Origin: Clostridium_Z sp040797585
Lineage (GTDB): Bacteria; Bacillota; Clostridia; Clostridiales; Clostridiaceae
Assembly (NCBI RefSeq): GCF_040797585.1
Contig: NZ_JBFNEO010000096.1
Location: forward strand, 1-10,189
Direction of reading: 5' to 3'
DNA: 10,189 nucleotides
Made by a program: the position numbers and the translations under genes. The notes below the pieces were generated by a model. It did not search any database, had not been told where the DNA came from, and saw only the letters and a list, made by a program, of their open reading frames with translations. This document shows positions 5,590 through 10,189 of this stretch, in pieces. Each line of letters starts with the position of its first letter. The stretch's first letter is position 1.

Positions 5590-8094
5590 TTAATTTATTG
5601 TTACATTCCCATCCTCTTCTACTATAAAACCCTCATACTGAAAAACATCTCTTGGTATCCCCTTAAGAATAACTTTTTTATCCCTTAAATACTCCTGTAT
5701 ACTATTTATATTCATGGATCCTCTATATTCATTTTTCAGTATATATATTATAAGATCTTTAATAGAGAAAAACTCTCCATTGTTTCTTACAAGGACTGCA
5801 CATCTATATCTTCTATCTTTCACTTCTTTTTCTACTATATCAAAATCTTTTATATAATTCTCTATAATAGAACTTAGAAAATGATAATTCCAAGGAAAAC
5901 CTATATTTGGTAGGAAGCTATAATTTCTCAAAGTTTTTAAAGGATAATACTTTCTCTTTTCAATTAATTTATTTAACTCATTTGTTATGTCCTCTATATC
6001 CCTTGACTTTAACTTTAAGTTCTCTTTTAAAATATATTTATCATCATCAATTTCTATAAGTTCTTCGCATACTCTATGGAAGGCATTATATATAGTTCTC
6101 TCTGTAAATTTCAGTTTATTAAAATGTTCATAAAACTCCCTATAGCTTATAACTTCTTTGTTTCTAAAAAGGCCATAAAATAAATCCATAGTGGTAAATT
6201 GTTTCTCTGGTTCTTCTTTTAAAATATGTGGTCTTCTAAAATAATACTCATCACCCAATATATATTCTAAAATAGAGTATATATTAAATGAGTTTTTAAT
6301 ATTATTTCTCTTAATAAAATCCTTCATTATGTGCTCAACCTTAGAATGAACCACATTGGCATTGGTGTATCCATGATTTTTTTTAAACTGACTTTCTAGT
6401 ATTTCTTTTAACTTATTGATATCTTCCTTAGAAATTTTCAATATGCTACTATTTATAAAATACCCATTATCCCAATATATTATGTTTTTATTTAGAGCTA
6501 CCGCATTGTTAAACATGGAGTCAGTCCATCCTGGATATACTCCCTTAATATACTTCTTAGATACAGCCTTTCCTTCATCTTTTAAGAATTTTTCAAATAT
6601 CTTATGTGAACTTATTATACTATCCTTATTCTTACCTATATTATCTTTTGTAAATATAAATTCATCACCATAATAATATTTTAATACTCCATGGAGAAAA
6701 TACCTGTTATCTATATTACTTTTCATTTTAAGATCTTCTTGGAATTTATAAAACAAATCTGAAATAAGTATAGTCTCTTCTGTTGAGTTATTTATATACT
6801 CCTTTATATTCCTTAATAAGTCTTTTGGAATTTTTATATATTCTGGACTTATATATGTTCCTCTATTGCATAGAACATTTTCACTTTCTATTCTTGCTGC
6901 TATAGCCCTTGCATTATCACAAAAATCATCCCGCCCAAACTTATCTTTAAATATATTCTTTACCTTTTCTATATTATCCTTATCACTAAGCCTTATTCCT
7001 TCTTTAAAATACTCCTTAACTATTACTCCATAACATTTAGAGAGTTTCATTGAACCCTTCCACACATAATTATTATGACTTTTATATCCTTTTTTATAAA
7101 GATAGTTTATAAAGTCCTCATAATCTAGGAAACTCAAACTATATTCTCTAAGAAGAACTTCCACATTGTATATCTCATCGTAATAGTTAAATATATCTCC
7201 AACCTCTCTTGCTATACTATTAAGGCTCTCTCTTATATACTTTATATTCTCTCCTATTATAAACTTATCAATCTCTTCAAAATATCTCACATTTTCTGAA
7301 GCTTTATTTATAAGAGCATATTTAAGTATAAGGGACTCTTCCTTAGTTCTTCCTATTTTTCTTATATCCCTATAATCAAAAATTTTATCCTTGTTAAATC
7401 TTTTTATCATATAAGGGAAAAACATTTTAAAATACCCTTTAAATTTCTTGTGTACTTTCTCTTCTAGTTGTCTTACTCTCTCACGGCTAATATTACTTTT
7501 ATCTGCTATGCTTTGAAGTGTTATTCCTTTTACCGCTCTGAGCTTATATATTCTATAATTTTCATCCTCTTTAATTATGTCTAAAACTTTAGTGATTAGT
7601 TCTTCTTCTGGGTATTTTAATAAAGAAATATAGTAGTTAAACTTAAGTGCCTTTGATTTGCCTATGTTTGGAATAGAATTTATATTATCTAGATTTAGAT
7701 ATCTAAGATCTCCTACTGTACTGATGTTATTATCTTTAAAATGTGTTATTATTCTCTCATCCACAAAAAGAGCCTTAATAGAGTCTATGCTCATATTTAT
7801 ATAATCCTCATGAACATGAATTGTGTAATCCTTATTTTCTAAAGGATTCTTACCCTTTAAACTATTCTTGTATTCCTTCCACACTGTGGTAATTGTCTTT
7901 ATCTTTTGAGGACCAAATCCCTTTTCTTTACTAAGACATATAAAATCAAAATCCTTAAGATCATAATCATTTTTTAAATTATTCTTATTACAATAATCTT
8001 TAAATAGCTTAAAGGAATTGTTACTAAATATATTTTCTAATGGTTCCCCTCTAAATTCATAGTCCTTATTATTTTTATTTACTCCTTTAACCAT
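5590..8094 (-). CDS. Large DNA-binding protein: alpha-CTD-like HhH, sigma-70 region 4 HTH and tandem winged-helix-like repeats
   Basis: This 834-residue soluble protein shows no signal peptide or membrane segment. Residues about 36-76 (with GFGPQKIKTI) and 122-152 (ISTVGDLRYLNLDNINSIPN then IGKSKAL) look like helix-hairpin-helix units. The second strongly resembles the RNA polymerase alpha C-terminal domain. Residues about 166-220 are a sigma-70 region 4 helix-turn-helix; TLQSIADKSNISRERVRQLE (192-211) is almost textbook. Sigma regions 2 and 3, needed for -10 recognition and melting, are not visible, so it is unlikely to be a complete sigma factor. Residues 354-834 form a tandem A-B repeat of winged-helix-like modules. 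The ATG has AAGGAG 8 nt upstream (8103-8108). It has its own promoter (8129-8158) and terminator (5528-5568). Its role is unknown; a transcription regulator or polymerase-binding factor is the best inference. HARE-HTH-like modules are a possible identity for the repeats. Confidence 0.75.
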   Translation of the reverse strand: MVKGVNKNNKDYEFRGEPLENIFSNNSFKLFKDYCNKNNLKNDYDLKDFDFICLSKEKGFGPQKIKTITTVWKEYKNSLKGKNPLENKDYTIHVHEDYINMSIDSIKALFVDERIITHFKDNNISTVGDLRYLNLDNINSIPNIGKSKALKFNYYISLLKYPEEELITKVLDIIKEDENYRIYKLRAVKGITLQSIADKSNISRERVRQLEEKVHKKFKGYFKMFFPYMIKRFNKDKIFDYRDIRKIGRTKEESLILKYALINKASENVRYFEEIDKFIIGENIKYIRESLNSIAREVGDIFNYYDEIYNVEVLLREYSLSFLDYEDFINYLYKKGYKSHNNYVWKGSMKLSKCYGVIVKEYFKEGIRLSDKDNIEKVKNIFKDKFGRDDFCDNARAIAARIESENVLCNRGTYISPEYIKIPKDLLRNIKEYINNSTEETILISDLFYKFQEDLKMKSNIDNRYFLHGVLKYYYGDEFIFTKDNIGKNKDSIISSHKIFEKFLKDEGKAVSKKYIKGVYPGWTDSMFNNAVALNKNIIYWDNGYFINSSILKISKEDINKLKEILESQFKKNHGYTNANVVHSKVEHIMKDFIKRNNIKNSFNIYSILEYILGDEYYFRRPHILKEEPEKQFTTMDLFYGLFRNKEVISYREFYEHFNKLKFTERTIYNAFHRVCEELIEIDDDKYILKENLKLKSRDIEDITNELNKLIEKRKYYPLKTLRNYSFLPNIGFPWNYHFLSSIIENYIKDFDIVEKEVKDRRYRCAVLVRNNGEFFSIKDLIIYILKNEYRGSMNINSIQEYLRDKKVILKGIPRDVFQYEGFIVEEDGNVTIN
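5599..7035 (-). repeat. Protein-level tandem A-B repeats inside the 834-aa gene
   Basis: Read by eye, the C-terminal region alternates two module types. A modules: residues 354-419, 492-551, 633-693 and a final one at 773-832. They end in a shared wing pattern: GTYISPEYIKI, GYFINSSILKI, DKYILKENLKL and GFIVEEDGNVTI. B modules: 420-487, 552-625 and 694-770. B1 (460-481) and B2 (598-619) align without gaps and share N-I-x-N, then L-x-Y, then G-D-E-x-x-F. B3 keeps a weaker version (736-754, NYHFLSSIIENYI then F-D). The DNA is not repeated, so the duplication is old. Domain limits are approximate. Confidence 0.5.
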
Positions 8095-8128
8095 ATCTCC
8101 TTCTCCTTAAAATTTAATCCTCAATTCT

Positions 8129-8158
8129 TTTATAACACTTAATGATAGTTATTGTCAA
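8129..8158 (-). promoter_or_regulatory. Strong sigma-A-type promoter of the 834-aa gene
   Basis: On the minus strand, a perfect TTGACA (8158-8153) is followed after 18 bp by TATAAA (8134-8129), preceded by TGT to form an extended -10. Transcription should start near 8122, giving a leader of about 28 nt. It is the best-scoring promoter by eye in the window. Confidence 0.7.
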
Positions 8159-8281
8159 TTCATAATTCTTAAATTTTTCTTATTATTTAGAATATTTAAC
8201 TGTATATTAATAAAATCCTTATAAAATATCTCAATTTTTCATTTAAATGTATATTTATTTTCTATAAAGCTTACCTATGAT

Positions 8282-8312
8282 AAAAAAAAGTTGTCCATAA
8301 GGACAACTTTTT
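8282..8312 (-). terminator. Intrinsic terminator of the MATE transporter gene
   Basis: Arms 8285-8296 (AAAAAGTTGTCC) and 8301-8312 (GGACAACTTTTT) form a perfect 12-bp stem around the tetraloop ATAA. On the minus strand it is followed by a run of eight T (8289-8282). The upstream arm overlaps the last two bases of the MATE stop codon (8313-8311). It isolates the MATE gene from the promoter of the 834-aa gene. Confidence 0.85.
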
Positions 8313-9693
8313 AAGCATTTATAATATTTTGCACTTCTTTAATTTTTAATGTTTCATACTCCTCTTCTAATTCTTCCCTTACCTTCTTAATATATATTAC
8401 TCCAGTTACTGCAACTATTATATCAACTATAGGATAGCTTATCCACGCTCCTACAACTCCCCATATATTTACAGCTATAATTACTAGAGGAATGAATAAA
8501 ACAAGTTGTCTATAAATAGAGAGTAAAAAACTTGTCTTCGCCTCCCCAATAGACTGATATACATATATAGATACATAATATATTCCTATAACTGGGAATA
8601 TACTTATAACCACTCTAAATGCCCATATTGCATCCTTTAAAATAGAAGGCTCTTTTAAGAAACTTCCAAGAATAGGTCTTGTAAACACCATAAGTACAAT
8701 CCACAATATTGTAGATGTTATAGATACTGCTGTAATTGTTTTTTTAATAGTTTCATTTACCCTTTTATAATTTTTCGCTCCATAATTATAAGCAACTATA
8801 GGTTGCATAGCAGAAGTCATTCCTATTATAGTTATGAAAAGGAACATAGAAACTCTAGTTATTGCTCCAATTATTATAATGGCTGTATCTCCACCGTGAT
8901 CTCCTAACAGGTTATTTAAAAGTACAGCAACTATGGCATCGGAAATTTCTATAATAAATGTAGAAAAACCTACTGCAACAATTGTTTTTACTAGATTTCC
9001 ATAGAACCCAAAAGTTATATTAAGATTTAATTCTTTCTTTACTTTTCTAAAGGCATAAATAGTAAAAATAAAACTTACAAATTGAGAAAATACTGTAGCT
9101 ATGGCTGCACCTTTAACTCCATAGTCAAATCCCATAACTAAAATAGCATCTATTATTACATTAAGAATTGCACCTAAGGATGTTGCATAAAGGGTTATCT
9201 TGGTATTGCCTAAGGCATTCATAGAATAGCACATAATATATGTTAAACTTTGAAATACTCCACCAATGAGTATTATAGAAATGTATTCCTTCGCTAGTGG
9301 AAATATTGTCTCACTAGCTCCCATCTTAACTAAAGCACCATCTAAGAAAATATATATAACTAGTGGTATTACTATTAAAGAAACTAAAGTAAGGCTTAAT
9401 GCACTTGTTATAGTATTTTTTAATTCCTCAATATTTTTTTCTCCTAAGTACCGGGCTATGGTTGCTGATGAACCTACGGCTATTAAAAGCCCTATGGATG
9501 ACAACAACCTCTGTACTGGAAAGGCTATGGTTAATGCTCCTATCGCATTAGGCCCTACATATCTTCCAACGAAGAATGTGTCTACCATATTATAAAGCTC
9601 TGTTACAAGTAAGGAAACTATTGCAGGTATAGCGAATTTTAAAAGAATCCTGCTTACCTTTCCCTCTGTAAAGATTTTTCCATAAGAACTCAT
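8311..9693 (-). CDS. MATE-family multidrug efflux transporter (MepA-like)
   Basis: This 460-residue integral membrane protein has about twelve hydrophobic helices in two halves, the normal MATE size and topology. Such proteins export cationic drugs or metabolites in exchange for Na+ or H+. Family marks: ELYNMVDTFFVGRYVGPNAI (32-51) with an acidic residue in the first helix (Asp38), the conserved MNALGNTKITL (158-168) in the first half, and QPIVAYNYGAKNYKRV (297-312) at the start of the second half. The charged tail (436-453) is cytoplasmic. The overall pattern resembles S. aureus MepA more than NorM, but the substrate is not known. The start ATG has GGAG 6 nt upstream (9700-9703). It appears to be a single-gene unit with a terminator touching its stop codon. 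No MarR-type regulator (as in mepRA) lies beside it in the window. Confidence 0.9.
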   Translation of the reverse strand: MSSYGKIFTEGKVSRILLKFAIPAIVSLLVTELYNMVDTFFVGRYVGPNAIGALTIAFPVQRLLSSIGLLIAVGSSATIARYLGEKNIEELKNTITSALSLTLVSLIVIPLVIYIFLDGALVKMGASETIFPLAKEYISIILIGGVFQSLTYIMCYSMNALGNTKITLYATSLGAILNVIIDAILVMGFDYGVKGAAIATVFSQFVSFIFTIYAFRKVKKELNLNITFGFYGNLVKTIVAVGFSTFIIEISDAIVAVLLNNLLGDHGGDTAIIIIGAITRVSMFLFITIIGMTSAMQPIVAYNYGAKNYKRVNETIKKTITAVSITSTILWIVLMVFTRPILGSFLKEPSILKDAIWAFRVVISIFPVIGIYYVSIYVYQSIGEAKTSFLLSIYRQLVLFIPLVIIAVNIWGVVGAWISYPIVDIIVAVTGVIYIKKVREELEEEYETLKIKEVQNIINA

Positions 9694-9809
9694 TTTTATC
9701 TCCTCTCATTCTCTCTTATATATTATTAGTAAATTTAAAACCTCATATGTTTTTGAAATTTAATTTTTAATTATTAATTTCTTTGTATTTCTCCATACTA
9801 ATTAATTTA

Positions 9810-9839
9810 ATTATAGCTTATAATACATTATGATTTCAT
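9810..9839 (-). promoter_or_regulatory. Possible promoter of the MATE gene
   Basis: On the minus strand, a consensus TATAAT (9815-9810) lies 18 bp downstream of ATGAAA (9839-9834), which matches TTGACA at four of six positions. It would give a leader of about 110 nt, very AT-rich, with only weak possible hairpins and no riboswitch I recognise. A closer AT-rich start site cannot be excluded. Confidence 0.4.
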
Positions 9840-9906
9840 TCACTTAGTTACTGATTAAAAAGTACATTTTTAAGGACTTTCCATAAACATCTTTTTCGTC
9901 ATAAAG

Positions 9907-9937
9907 CAAAAAACACCTTAAACTAAGGTGTTTTTTG
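9907..9937. terminator. Intrinsic terminator downstream of the GH39-like gene
   Basis: Arms 9908-9920 (AAAAAACACCTTA) and 9924-9936 (TAAGGTGTTTTTT) pair perfectly around a 3-base loop AAC, and the C9907-G9937 pair extends the stem. It lies 22 bp beyond the stop codon at 9960. On the minus strand the stem ends in six T, then GCTTT. The plus strand also ends in T6, so it could work both ways, but only the minus-strand gene needs it. Confidence 0.8.
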
Positions 9938-9959
9938 TACTTTTTGACTAGATTCTATA

Positions 9960-10189
9960 CTATTTTAATGCTTTTAAGGTAATAAGTATGGCTCCATAAC
10001 CTTTAATTTTAGCACTTATGTGATGGACAGTAGTTTTTCTTCCATAGCTTAAATTAACAATAGGCATAGAAGAAAGTTTTAAAAGTTCTATTTCATCATC
10101 TCCTAATATCTTAGGACTTCCCATAGAAATCCACTGATTATAGCAACAGTTTACTTTTTCATGGGTTTCATATCTCGTAACCCTATAAT
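9960..10189 (-). CDS. C-terminal fragment, probably GH39 glycosidase-type protein
   Basis: The frame enters from the right edge and ends at TAG 9962-9960, giving 75 visible residues: YRVTRYETHEKVNCCYNQW, then ISMGSPKILGDDEIELLKLS, then SMPIVNLSYGRKT and a short beta-like tail. The order 'R-Y-E...Y..W..MGSP..L...E...LK..S.P' matches my recollection of the end of family GH39 (beta-xylosidase-like) domains. In clostridia such domains are also found fused behind AraC-type regulators. The tail after SMP resembles the beta-sandwich end of those proteins. The catalytic residues lie outside the window, so neither enzyme activity nor a regulator fusion can be judged. A terminator follows at 9907-9937. 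Confidence 0.55.
   Translation of the reverse strand, partial: YRVTRYETHEKVNCCYNQWISMGSPKILGDDEIELLKLSSMPIVNLSYGRKTTVHHISAKIKGYGAILITLKALK

Noticed and set aside
6416..6673. 85-aa plus-strand open frame inside the 834-aa gene
   Set aside because: It lies opposite a conserved module of the large protein and looks like a by-product of AT-rich coding sequence.
5590..8094. 834-aa protein as a complete alternative sigma factor
   Set aside because: Only region 4 is recognisable. The regions needed for -10 binding and DNA melting are not seen, and the rest is HhH and repeat modules.
9266..9595. 109-aa plus-strand open frame opposite the MATE gene
   Set aside because: The minus strand encodes clear MATE motifs here, and the plus-strand product shows no recognisable domain.
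9694..9803. Riboswitch in the possible long leader of the MATE gene
   Set aside because: The leader is almost pure A/T with only weak short stems and none of the conserved cores of riboswitch classes I know.
9819..9824. Plus-strand TATAAT near the MATE promoter
   Set aside because: It arises from the near-symmetric TTATA-GCT-TATAA. No plus-strand gene follows, and the next element is a terminator.
9857..9945. Inverted match AAAAAGTACA / TGTACTTTTT flanking the 9907-9937 terminator
   Set aside because: The 10-bp arms are mostly A/T runs separated by about 70 bases, and there is no second sign of a switch such as an antiterminator or regulatory leader.

Overview
The window is very AT-rich, with strong AGGAGG-type ribosome binding sites, short UTRs, TATAAT/TTGACA-like promoters and hairpin-plus-T-run terminators. 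Together with the protein families this points to a low-GC Firmicute, most likely Clostridium or a close relative. I cannot name the species. There is no sign of a prophage, insertion sequence, CRISPR array, tRNA or rRNA.

Layout from left to right. The first 178 bases are the 5' end of a family 2 glycosyltransferase gene on the minus strand. A 279-bp divergent promoter region follows, then a two-gene plus-strand operon (458-4228). It encodes a heterodimeric ABC exporter of the BmrC/BmrD (YheI/YheH) type, with one degenerate and one intact ATP site. A bidirectional terminator at 4253-4302 marks the strand switch, and everything to its right is on the minus strand. Next come a 349-aa regulator with an ArsR-type winged helix at its C-terminus and a likely autoregulatory palindrome (4344-5481), a stand-alone 834-aa protein (5590-8094), a MATE-family efflux transporter (8311-9693), and the 3' end of a gene whose product looks like the C-terminus of a GH39 glycosidase-type protein (9960-10189). 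No gene-free stretch reaches 300 bases. The longest gaps (179-457 and 9694-9959) hold promoters, a palindrome and a terminator.

The most unusual gene is the 834-aa protein. It joins two helix-hairpin-helix segments resembling the RNA polymerase alpha C-terminal domain to a clear sigma-70 region 4 helix-turn-helix. It has no recognisable sigma region 2 or 3. Its last ~480 residues form what I read as a tandem two-part repeat (A-B, A-B, A-B, A) of winged-helix-like modules. It has its own strong promoter and its own terminator, so it appears to be a single-gene unit. It looks like a transcription factor or polymerase-interacting protein assembled from promoter-recognition parts. What it controls cannot be read from this window.

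Functionally the window contains two multidrug-type exporters (ABC and MATE) and two DNA-binding proteins. I see no operator shared between a regulator and an exporter, so any regulatory link between them is only a guess from proximity.
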